This document shows positions 35,258-44,955 of a stretch of DNA of 64,000 nt, piece by piece. Made by a program: the position numbers and the translations under genes. Under the pieces are notes generated by a model. That model was not told where the DNA came from and ran no database searches. It was given only the letters and a program-made list of their open reading frames with translations. Each line of letters starts with the position of its first letter. The first letter of the stretch is position 1. Where the stretch lies: assembly GCA_907165275.2 (NCBI GenBank), contig OU015672.1:3578501-3642500 (forward strand), read 5' to 3'. The DNA is from Zygaena filipendulae. Its lineage: Eukaryota > Arthropoda > Insecta > Lepidoptera > Zygaenidae.

Positions 35258-35455
35258 TCCTACTAATATTATAAATGTGAAAGTGTAGATGTTTGGATGT
35301 TTGTTACTCAATCACGCAAAAACGGCTGAAGGGATTTGGAAGAAATTTGGCATGCACGTTGTCAGGGGTACAGAGAAGGACATAGGGTACTTTTTATCCC
35401 GGAATTCCCGCGGAACTCCGAAATTACCGTGGGTGAAACCGCGGGGCACAGCTAG
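35258..35455 (+). mobile_element. Complete Helitron-like unit (best-preserved copy)
   Basis: Starts TCCTACTAATATTATAAATG after A, ends TACCGTGGGTGAAACCGCGG-GGCACAGCTAG before T at 35456. It shows every expected element: 5' TC, GC hairpin about 10 bases from the end, CTAG terminus, A/T insertion flanks, no terminal inverted repeat, 198 bp. A second, partial subfamily copy follows directly (35456-35570). Another end lies at about 35810-35876. Confidence 0.75.
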
Positions 35456-35925
35456 TATTACATATAACAAAGTTCTCCGCCGCAGCTGCCTGTTTGCGAT
35501 AAACACAAAAACTACTGAACGGATTTTCATGCGGTTTTCACAAATAGAGACTAGAGTGATTTATGAAGATAAGGTCGAGGTAGATATTTGTCGAGGTTTT
35601 GTGTAAATTGGTTAAAATATAATGATAATCATATCGTTTTTTTTACTATTGATTTTTATTTTATTTTAATTTTCTGCTGTTAGTGTTACCCGTCCGGTCC
35701 GTCCGTCCATCCGTAATGCTGAGTTGTGTCCCTTTCGGCAGAGCATGCAAGATAACTTGGGTTTAGATTAGGCACTTCTTTAATGTTTGTTTATTATAGA
35801 GTACTAGAGTACCTACCCCGGAATTCTCGCAGGGTCTCCGAAATTAAAGCGGGTTGAAACCACGGGGAACAGCTAGTATTAAATAAAGCCTGCATTGAAG
35901 TCGTAAAGTACAGTCAGCATCAGAA

Positions 35926-36055
35926 TGGGCTAGTCGACTAATTTTTTTAATTTCGGTTTGTAGATCAATAAAAAATATTGGACACATATTCTTATCTTTG
36001 TATTTTCTAAATGACGGACTAATTAGAATTTTGATTTTCAAAAGCCGTCGTCGGA
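35926..36055 (+). mobile_element. Internally deleted GACGTCA-rich MITE
   Basis: Both ends are present (AAAAAATATTGGACAC and CTAAATGACGGACTAATTAG) but the central ~200 bp with the TGACGTCA palindromes is gone. Confidence 0.65.
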
Positions 36056-36600
36056 ATTGGATTTTTTTAGGGCAGGCCGATTCGCAAAACGGGTCGCGTA
36101 AAGAGAAGATACCTACAGAAAGCGCAATTCTAATGACTACTACAGGCCGTCCTAGTACCTAAAGTAAATGAAAATTGTTGAAATTAGTTAAAAAAAAAAC
36201 TCCGCCATTTTGCGGGTTTTCTTTGCTTAGTATGAAATTAGTTCGATCGAACAGTTTTGAGACAATCCAATTCCACTGTCAACGTCTGGCATTATGAAAT
36301 TCCGAACATTATCTTACGTTACGTTACGTAATTTCTAAGTAAGATCGACATGCATTTTTATCGGACGAAATTTCGAATTATTACATACATTGCGCTATTT
36401 TCATATTTTCATAACTCCTCTTTCTATGAATTGTAATGAAACCAACAGTGTTACTTATAAGACAGTTAACTTAAAAGTTAAATTACAAGAAAAATAGTTT
36501 TAGCTTCATACGTAATATTATTAACAAACATACAGACAGAAATTCCAAAAATTATTGTTTTTGATACTGATATCTCGCTACTCGCTAGTAATAAGGATTT
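36056..36600. other. Spacer
   Basis: Nothing recognised. Confidence 0.35.
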
Positions 36601-37042
36601 TGACGATCCGATTGGCACTGTAGGTCCCAATGCCTACCCGCTAATTAAGAGGGTCCGGGTTCGATTCCCGGTGCGGGTGGACTTTGTGTGATGAACACGG
36701 GGTTCCACTTTCCAGTCGGGCGTCTTTATATATCTATAGTATAATCTATACTAATACATATTATAAAGAGGAAAGATTTGATTTTTTGTTTGTTACGATT
36801 TAACTCAAAAACTACTGGACCGAATTCAAAAATTCTTTCACAACTAGAAAGCTACATTCTCCTGAGTAATAGGCTATATTGTAATCCGGAATTCCCGAGG
36901 GAGCACCGAAATTACCGCGGGGGACAGCTAGTATGTATATAATAATTATGTAGTATGTATACCATGTTTGTTTGGTTCCCACAACACAAGCTAATACTAG
37001 CAAGTTGATCTGTGTGTTGTGATGTGGATTATTATTATTATA
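36601..37042 (+). mobile_element. tRNA-derived SINE split by a Helitron-like unit
   Basis: SINE head (GTCCCAATGCCTACCCGC, B box GGTTCGATTCC, GGACTTTGTGTGATGAACAC) continues to ATCTATAGTATAA. It is then interrupted at 36745-36931 by a Helitron-like copy that starts TCTATACTAATACATATTAT and ends CAGCTAG, and resumes with TATGTATATAATAATTATGT and a (TTA)n tail. The intact SINE at 24732-25011 shows the join. Confidence 0.75.
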
Positions 37043-38184
37043 AGAATAGATTTAAAGAAAATGATTCAGTTAAAAACTGAGTGACAAAAACAAATTGTAT
37101 ACAGGTGACTGTACTTTTATTTCAGACATTTTGATCCATACAATTATGAGATCAATTATACATTTGTTTTTAATTACAATTTTGTTTTTTCATTCTGAAT
37201 GGTGATTTTTTGTTTGTAGTAAACATAAAACTCAATTTGCAATAAAGTGTTACATGTTCATGGCACTTGAAAAGGACATAATATCTTAAAACAGGTGAAG
37301 GTTAAACCTAGGCTTTCAGCTTACATTTTGTGAACCTGTCTACCACTATTTTATTGAAAGATCTATTGCTTATTCGAGGGAGACAATTCTTTGGTTTCTC
37401 ACGATAGAGTTATAATTTACTTTATACTTTTAAAACCATTTTAATACATTTTTATATTACGTAATTATGTATTATTATAATGCCAAGATTGATTCATTCA
37501 AAAATGTTGTACTTATTAAACATTTATAACAAATAATTATTATGTCTGTGGTTTTGTCTGCACAGCAGATTTAAAATTATTATACTATTGTTTATTATTT
37601 ATAGTTATTCCATTCATACATGTGTCACTTATTCTTAAAAAGTAGGTAAATACCCAATAAATAGTTCCTGTAAGGCTTGTTGAATAGGTACAATATAATA
37701 TGAAACAGCAGAGACAGTGAATATATAGGCATATATCTAGTTCAATAATATTAAAAGTTTAGCAAGTAACCTTGGAAAAGTTGTAAAACATATTGATAGT
37801 CCTTGGTCCAATGAGCAATCACAACAAACTTGCACAAAGATTTTAATGAAATTCTTACTTCAGAATAAAAACTACTAATTAATAAATAATAATCAATGTT
37901 CTAAAAAATTTAATAAAAATGCTTCACATAAGTTAAATCTAATCAATTTACAAGTGTCTATAAAGTAAATATAAACAAAATCAACCAGTATCCACCATTC
38001 ATTTCCAAACAAAAACACAATATAATGCTAATAAAACCTAACACTATTAAAATACAATTTGTAAGCACACAATCAGACTCAATTGTACGTGGAAACTAGC
38101 ACTGCAATAATGCTGTACTGATCATGTACGTATTATTATTATGTAACATCAAATTAAAGCTTTCGAGTATGACAGGAGACCGGC
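37043..38184 (-). other. Probable 3' UTR and downstream region of the glucosyltransferase gene
   Basis: A unique-looking AT-rich stretch directly after the stop codon, with no recognisable repeat. Minus-strand AATAAA signals occur near 37343-37348 and 37114-37119, so a 3' UTR of up to about 1 kb is possible. No transcript evidence. Confidence 0.45.
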
Positions 38185-39378
38185 CTAGCACTTGAGCTTG
38201 GGTTTAAGTTCATGAGCACGTCCACCCCAGTCCAGTCGGTAGCAGCGAGTCCGCCATGAGATCTCCGGACTAAGCAGGGCAACAGCCAAAACAAACGGAG
38301 CACAGCACTCACTCCACACCCAACCGAGCAAAAATTCCACTTTAGTGAATGGCGGCGAACCGTTTTGCACAGAGCGTAACATTAACCAATCCGAGAGGAA
38401 CCACACTAGCACATGCACTAAGAAGAACGGTAAGGGTTCAGCACCAAACAACTGTCCGGCGGCCCAGGCAGCACCTGCACCCAGTGGCATGCACTCACTG
38501 AGCGGCTCAAGCAATGCTGTGGTGGGGACCATGGCAATGCGCAGTCGCGCCCACCGCGTGAGCCTCGCCTGCAGGGCACCCACAGAACGTGTACCCGAGT
38601 TCTGCAGTGCAGGTAGCGACGCCACCCGCATCTTCCAGCCGCGTGATACCACAGCTTTCGCCATGAAATAATCCTCAGCCAAATAGTCTGCAAAGGCAGA
38701 CAGCCCGCCCACCTCCTCGAGTGCGCATCGCCGCACCAGCGACGACATGCCCACATGACAGTTGATGCCCAGGAAATCTGCGCCCAGGTACATGCGAGCC
38801 TGGGCCGTCCCGAAGTATATTTTCTCATAGACAGCAGCGAAGCCCTCAGCGTCGTATGCAAACGGCATCTGGTGCACGATAGCGACGTCGTTTCGCATGT
38901 GCTGTACCATGTCTAGCAGTGTATCGTCCCTCATGCGGATGCCCGCGTCGCTCACCAGCACTAGGGGGTGCTTCGCCGCCAGGTACGCGGGGTGCATGTT
39001 GTTTATCTTCGGGTTCACACCGACGTGTGCGCCGCCCACGAATAGCCTGGCATCCACCAATGGGTATTTACTAAGTAGACCATTCACTAGTATCAAAGCC
39101 GGATCTCTTTCGTCCTCCACACAGAACAGAATCTCGTAGGTCGGATACTCGAGCGTGAAGAACGTCTCTAGATTCGACGCCAGATTGGGGTCGACCCCCG
39201 TGAGCGGCTTCAAGATAGAGACACCCAGGTATGGTTGCTCCGGCGGAGAACGATCCACCGACCGGTGTAGCTTCCACTTCGAATAAGAAAGCGCCATTAT
39301 ATGAATTAACAATAAACACACCCACGCGATTGCAAAAAATATCGCAAAACCATACACTGTGTACACCATAGGCATCAT
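38185..39378 (-). CDS. GlcT: Ceramide glucosyltransferase (UDP-glucose:ceramide glucosyltransferase)
   Basis: Transfers glucose from UDP-glucose to ceramide on the cytosolic face of the Golgi, the first step of glycosphingolipid synthesis. The uninterrupted 397-residue frame matches the family's usual length (human UGCG is 394, from memory). Visible features: N-terminal membrane anchor (residues 7-30), glycosyltransferase family 21 motifs D1 (Asp92 region, EDERDPA), D2 (SDAG, Asp144), D3 (AEDYF, Asp236) and RLTRW at 272-276, with hydrophobic segments near 300-375. The start is the first ATG, with a second Met adjacent. The whole CDS is one exon. It points away from the SYCP2-like gene, with ~2.7 kb between the two start codons. 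At position 193, where I recall histidine in vertebrates, this protein has glutamine. Confidence 0.95.
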   Translation of the reverse strand: MMPMVYTVYGFAIFFAIAWVCLLLIHIMALSYSKWKLHRSVDRSPPEQPYLGVSILKPLTGVDPNLASNLETFFTLEYPTYEILFCVEDERDPALILVNGLLSKYPLVDARLFVGGAHVGVNPKINNMHPAYLAAKHPLVLVSDAGIRMRDDTLLDMVQHMRNDVAIVHQMPFAYDAEGFAAVYEKIYFGTAQARMYLGADFLGINCHVGMSSLVRRCALEEVGGLSAFADYLAEDYFMAKAVVSRGWKMRVASLPALQNSGTRSVGALQARLTRWARLRIAMVPTTALLEPLSECMPLGAGAAWAAGQLFGAEPLPFFLVHVLVWFLSDWLMLRSVQNGSPPFTKVEFLLGWVWSECCAPFVLAVALLSPEISWRTRCYRLDWGGRAHELKPKLKC

Positions 39379-41290
39379 AATTGTAAAATATTAATTGTTC
39401 CTTTCTTGTGGACCACATAATATCGACTGGTCTCAGGCGCCGGGAGCCTTCGAGCGCTATGACGCGACTCCAAATCTGATAAAAAAACAATCAGATAAAT
39501 ACTTTACAAACTCCGCGAAGTAATTCACAATCATCGTGTCATTCTTATCATCGGACTAGAGTAAAAGAATATCAGTTACAAAAAATCGCTACACCGCACA
39601 CGACCACCAGTCTCCATTCTTCCGTCCATTTTATCAACAGTCTGTGCATTTTAGTTTTTTAATTTTTAATTTTTTTATTGTTCTTCTTTTTTTTTGTTAG
39701 ATTTACCCCATTGGGGAAGGCAAAGGAAGTAAGTCCATACAACCAATTAAGTAGTATTTTTCTCCTTCTGAAGTTATTTACATCGAAATGCATTGAACTT
39801 TAATAGAGCAGAGCGCTCTATGTATTTAATTTAATTGTATAGTAAAACGACAACCTCCCGGTGAACGCCCCATCTCATCTTATTTCACTGTTTCCCCACA
39901 CTGTTCATCACTACTGGATCACTATAATCCATCACATTTACACAATATTAATCACGATAAACTAATTTGCAAAACAAAGAAATAAAACTGACGTCCGACA
40001 CTGCTAAAATTAGTCCTACAAACTACTTATGGGCTCACAACACCCGCGAACCATGAGTGTGGATCCGATTCGCATATTCTTCGCGACTTCGCGCCGCGTT
40101 CGCGCCTCGTTCCCCGAAAATTGTCGGTTTTTGTCCAGTGACAAAGGGTTCGCAAGCCACGAACTTGCCGCGAAAGCGCCTAGGCTCCACATTCACATGT
40201 GGCTCAGTCGTGTCCCCGTTAGGGTAGGTGTGTTCTGTGGTCGTGTCGACTTGAGTACGGCAAGCGGTTGTGTCAATGATATTCTATCTAGATGTTGGTC
40301 GTGTGTAATTTATGCTTTGAAAATGGCGACAAATAGGCCTAACCAACTAGAAATAGCATTTTTAAAATGCTTTCAAGCTGAAATCTGAACCCATGTTGTG
40401 GTATACCAACTAAGGGATTACGAAAATAAAATTACTATATTTATATTTGTATATTTATTACTCTGAGGTAACATTATGTAAATACCTGTAGGTGAATTAA
40501 AAAAAAAGAAAGATTCCTTGATGTCTAGTTATAGGGGTTAATAGGCTGAAGGTCAATAAATCTATAAAATCGGGAGCATAATATATCAGCCCATTTGGTT
40601 TGCCTAGGACATAATAATTTTTTTTTAGGGCATACATTTTCTCCAATTCTTTTTATTACTTTCTTATGTTTGATTTATATCAAATATAATACGCACGTGC
40701 GTAACTATAATACGCAAAGTACAGCAGCAACTTCGACGTTCATCTTTCTTGAGTGCGCGAACCGCGAATGACGGTGAATGTGGAAACCAAGTGTGCGTTT
40801 CGTGGGTTTGGGCGCAGTTGTTCGGTTAAAATTTCACTCATTCGAGTTGCAATCAAGCCACAGAACGATCGAGTTGTTTTTATAACCTCAAAATATTTGA
40901 AATTTCAGGCGCCATTTGTTTTCTTTCAACTCACATTTCAAATAATATAATGTTTTTCATCCAATTATAAACTTTTTGTGACTACGACACCTCCCCTTTG
41001 TTCGTAAGAACTCCGATTGATTTCTTTTTAGACGAATCCCGTTTTTGGCGCAAACTTTGACACTTCTTAAACAATACATAGCTGTCAGAGTGAAAATTAA
41101 CCTGCTTCGGAGTAAAACTTAATCAAGCCACAGAATGGGTATCGAGCGCGCTCGAGCGCGCTCGAGCGCGCTCGAGTGCATTCGTGCGAATCCACTGAAC
41201 GCGTCTCAAGAAGTTCTTGCATGTTTCACGCCGTGAATCACGCGTGAATGTGGAGAGGCCTTTAGAGATACTAGGTACCATATGAAAAGT
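39379..41290. promoter_or_regulatory. Divergent intergenic region of GlcT and the SYCP2-like gene
   Basis: It holds the unassigned 5' UTR and promoter of GlcT and the distal upstream DNA of the SYCP2-like gene. Notable content: GC-rich patches at 40030-40260 and 40740-40810 that share words such as GAATGTGGA in opposite orientation, and a (GAGCGCGCTC)n palindromic run at about 41146-41176. A frame at 40029-40388 has no recognisable domain. No TATA box could be assigned with confidence. Confidence 0.45.
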
Positions 41291-41537
41291 CCTCTTTTCG
41301 GGCAGGAAAAGAAAACTTAGTCTATACGGTTAAGTCAGACATTTTCTTAAGGAAACATTGCAATAGTCATCACATTTACACGACATCAATGACGGAAAAA
41401 GTCCTTTTTGTTCTTCTTTTTCGTAATATTTAGTTCTTTTCGGGTAGGAAAAGAAAACTAAGTCTATACGGTTAAGTCAGACATTTTCGGCAACATTGCA
41501 ATAGTCATCACATTTACACGACATCAATGACGGAAAT
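41291..41537 (+). repeat. ~105-bp direct duplication upstream of the SYCP2-like gene
   Basis: 41291-41395 and 41434-41537 share, almost unchanged, TTTTCGGG(C/T)AGGAAAAGAAAACT, GTCTATACGGTTAAGTCAGA and TTGCAATAGTCATCACATTT followed by ACACGACATCAATGACGGAAA. The second copy lost ~7 bases. The homogeneity suggests a recent or maintained duplication. Confidence 0.85.
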
Positions 41538-41589
41538 TAAAATAATTTTAAATAGAAATAAACTTCATCTCAAATTCATCACAAAGTAG

Positions 41590-41640
41590 CCCTGCCAGAT
41601 TGCACTGTGAGTAGGCACTCACAGGGCAATCTGGCTGGCA
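41590..41640. repeat. Short hairpin
   Basis: GCCAGATTGCACTGTGAGT and its near-complement ACTCACAGGGCAATCTGGC face each other across about 5 bases. Confidence 0.6.
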
Positions 41641-41668
41641 ATTTGTCGCCAACTGCTGATTATTGTGA

Positions 41669-41900
41669 GTAAAGAGGGGTTTACACGAGTCGATTTTCGC
41701 CGTGCAGATATAGACGCGTTTACGCAGATATAGTGCGGGTTTAGACGGGTGACTAAAGCCGCAAGATTTTTGCCGGGAAGCGAAAATCGACTGTTTAAAT
41801 GGCGCTTCGGTTAAGTCTTGTCTAGGGAGCTTGGCGAGACGATATTTTGTGAAGCGACTAGGCGCACGGCGAAAATCGACCCGTGTAAACCCCTCTTTAC
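41669..41900. mobile_element. MITE with 37-bp terminal inverted repeats, just upstream of the SYCP2-like start
   Basis: GTAAAGAGGGGTTTACACGA and onward to CGCCGTGC at the left matches the complement of the right end (GCACGGCGAAAATCGACCCG...CTCTTTAC) with one mismatch in 37. It is 232 bp, non-coding, and ends ~170 bp before the start codon. No convincing target duplication. Confidence 0.85.
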
Positions 41901-42072
41901 AGGCTCACGCAATAGCGGTGAGGATGAATTTCAAATATACAGTTGTGCCAACATTACAATTTAGCGGGAAAACCAAAAGTTGACGTGTGACGAAAATTGT
42001 GTTGTGAAATCAGAAATGTGAATTGAGATTCGTGGAAATTATAATAATATTATTTTATTTACAGTAACAAAA

Positions 42073-44955
42073 ATGGATCTGGGAAAATTGTTCAAAAATA
42101 TTAAAAATATAACCGAATACTGTACTTTAACCAAAGATTTGTTGACTAAACATGAAAATTCTAAAATACCATTCAATATGTCGACTGTTCTATCATTAAA
42201 AAAAGTTAGATCTTATGAAGTTGAGGTTTGTTTGTTATTATCTGAAACTTTAATAACAGTTTGTTTATATAAACTAAAGATGCGAATAATTAACATTTTA
42301 GTATTACAAGAAATATGAAAACAATGGAGCCGCGTTTATTTTATTTGAACGATTGTTCCAAAATCAACCTTCGAAGACTTGGAAATTACTTGGCAAAGAT
42401 ATGGTTTCTATGCTTCTATACTGGCTTGAAGCTGCGAAAATACATCTTGATAGTCACAATACTGTTTGGTGGTCCTTCATAATGTCTTTATTAAATTTAA
42501 TTAGGGTGAGTCAAGTTTAAATTTAAAACCTAAAAGTAACTAAGTTATTACTTATTATTATTATTAAGTAGATAGGTAGGTACGTACGGTGCGCAGTGAT
42601 CCAACGATACGGTACGCGATAGCATCGAAATAAATTTTTAGTTTGTGGTCGCTACTCAAGCACTTTCTTGCTCCATCACTCATCAGTTCTTCGAGCAATG
42701 TGCTGGGCCCACTGTCACACAAGAATCTGAACGATAAATGTAACATTTCTGCCTTCTTATTTATTTTCTTTGCTCACTGGCCTGTTATCTAGCATGCACC
42801 ACCAGACTGAGGCAGGTTTTGGACGGAGTGAATTCCGATTGAGGCACCACCCATGCTTGCCCTAATTTATAATAATAATAATAATCCACTTCAAAACACA
42901 TATCTACTTGATTCCACAGTAAGCTTATGGAAACTAAGCAAACTTGGTATATACTACATGTATAATTACACATTGTACTTATACTATATTATACATGTAT
43001 GTGTATAAACACACCCAGACTGGAAAGTAACTCTGTGTTCATCACACAAAGTCTACCCCCACCGGGAATCGAACCTGGAACCTCTTGATTAGCGGGTAAG
43101 CATACTGCACCAATCGGGTCATCAGTCTTTTAGGAAAATAAAAATTTGAAAAGTTGCCCAGTAAAATTGGAAAATTTGGGAAAACTGAAAGTGCTTTTTA
43201 TCCAAGGAGATTTTTTATAAAATTAAAAATTTAGATAGGTCGATATAATTCATTAAATCACAGGATATAAGACTCAAAGACCGGTCATTGCCCAATGTAT
43301 TGGTGGAGGAGATGTCTGACTGCCTCCTCGGATTGGCCACCGATGGTCAACTGGACGCGATGCAATGTTACGAGGTGTTGGGTTGCTTCAATCTCTTCTC
43401 GGCTATGGCCAGCAGGGAGTTGAGGTTTGCTCTGAGGGATCGGTTGGACAAATATTTGTAAGTTTTCACATTTCTTCATCCCATACTGTTAATAAACAGG
43501 ACAATGGTTCTGTTTACAGTTTTCTGACCCTATGTGCACAAAAAACTAGAGATGAAACAGAAAGTGGTTTGGCCGGATACCGGATATTCGGCAAGCTAAG
43601 AGGCCGGAGCGCCGGATATCCGGCTAACGGATATTCGCCCCTTTATCATGTTACATGACGCGAGAAGTTTGAACAAGATCGGAAATATTTAGGCGCGTTC
43701 GGGTGTTATCGCCAAGCGGACAACCAAATGCGGATTCAATTCTGTATTTATTCAATTTCCCACTTCTTAGTTTTGAGTAGGTACTAAAGCAATAAAACAA
43801 ACATATTTGACGTGGGATTACAAAAATTAACGGTATCCATAACTTATTGTGTTATGATTTGCCTTGTTTACAATAATAATTTTATGAATTTTACTATCCA
43901 GAATCCGGCCGAATACTGAATTACTATCCGGTATCCGGCCGGATGGTGAAAACAAGTCCACATAGGCCGGAAACCGGATAGTTACCGGATATCCGATGCA
44001 TCTCTACAAAAAACATTTGATCACAGTTGCTTGATCAAAGACTGATTGTAGAATAAAGTAATTAAAAAAAGTTCTTAGATACTGTTTTCTGTACCTACCC
44101 TTGACAATAAAATTTTGCATAATACCATGCAAAATTTTATGTTTTTCCTCGTTAATTTCAAAGTTCCCGTGGGAATTCTGGGATAAAAAGTAGCCTATGT
44201 CCTTCTACATATTATGTACTTACTCCTGACATCACAACGTGTTTACAAAACTTCGTGGTGATCGGTTGAGCCGTTTGGCTCTGAAAGCGTAACAAACAAA
44301 TAAACTCACTTTCGCATTTATAAAATTACTTGCTGTCCTGCGCGGTTTCACCCGCGATAATTTCGAAATTCCCGCGGAATTGCACCATACAAACTTTGCA
44401 ACCCCTTTTCAGGGGTTGAATTTTCAAAAATCCTTTCGTATCGGATGCCTACGTCATACAAAGAACACACCCTCCAAGTTTCAGCTCTCTACAACCAGCG
44501 GTTTAGGCTGTGCGTTGATGCATCAGTCATTTAGGACAAAGCATTTTATATGTATAGATTAAGGTTATAAATGAAATGAAAAATACTCTCACAAAAAAAC
44601 CTGTGAAATGGAAATTTCCTTTTTTTTATTAATACAAGTTTATTCATAACGACAATAAATTAAATAGTATCTATGCATTAAGAAAAAGTAGCACAAACAG
44701 CGTGTCGCAACAAAAAGGAAAGGCTACCAGGTATAAGGTATGTATTGGTCCAGCCTGAAGCTGGCCGCGACGCTGGCGACGTGCGGCCACTTCCCGACGC
44801 AGTTCAACATCGTGGAGACGCTGCTGCGCTGGCTGCTGCGCCGGCAGGAGCGCGCCGTGCGCCGGGCGGCGGCCGACCGGTGGTTCGGCGCGCCGCCGCA
44901 CCGGGGCGCCGCCGTCGCGGTGTTCCTCGAGAGGACGTTCCAGAACTTCTTTCAG
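42073..44955 (+). CDS. SYCP2-like: armadillo-like N-terminal exons
   Basis: Four clear exons (42073-42225, 42311-42505, 43264-43457, 44738-44955) encode alternating helices. Recognisable stretches include AAFILFERLFQNQ, SLLNLIR, LATDGQLDAMQCYEVLG and FNIVETLLRWLL followed by RRAAADRWF. In SYCP2 this region is the armadillo-repeat-like domain; the last motif corresponds to the vertebrate segment around HQWF. The 43457-44738 junction does not keep frame by itself: exon 43264-43457 ends two bases into a codon while the ATG-TAT-TGG frame of the next exon needs one base to be donated. A 14-base exon at 43520-43533 would repair it, but its donor (GTGCAC) is weak. Confidence 0.75.

Noticed and set aside
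38345..38861. Open frames antisense to or in another frame of GlcT
   Set aside because: They follow from the GC-rich codons of the real 397-codon CDS and have no recognisable domain.
40029..40388. 119-codon frame in the divergent intergenic region
   Set aside because: No recognisable domain, no splice partner, and it overlaps GC-rich sequence that appears to be repetitive.
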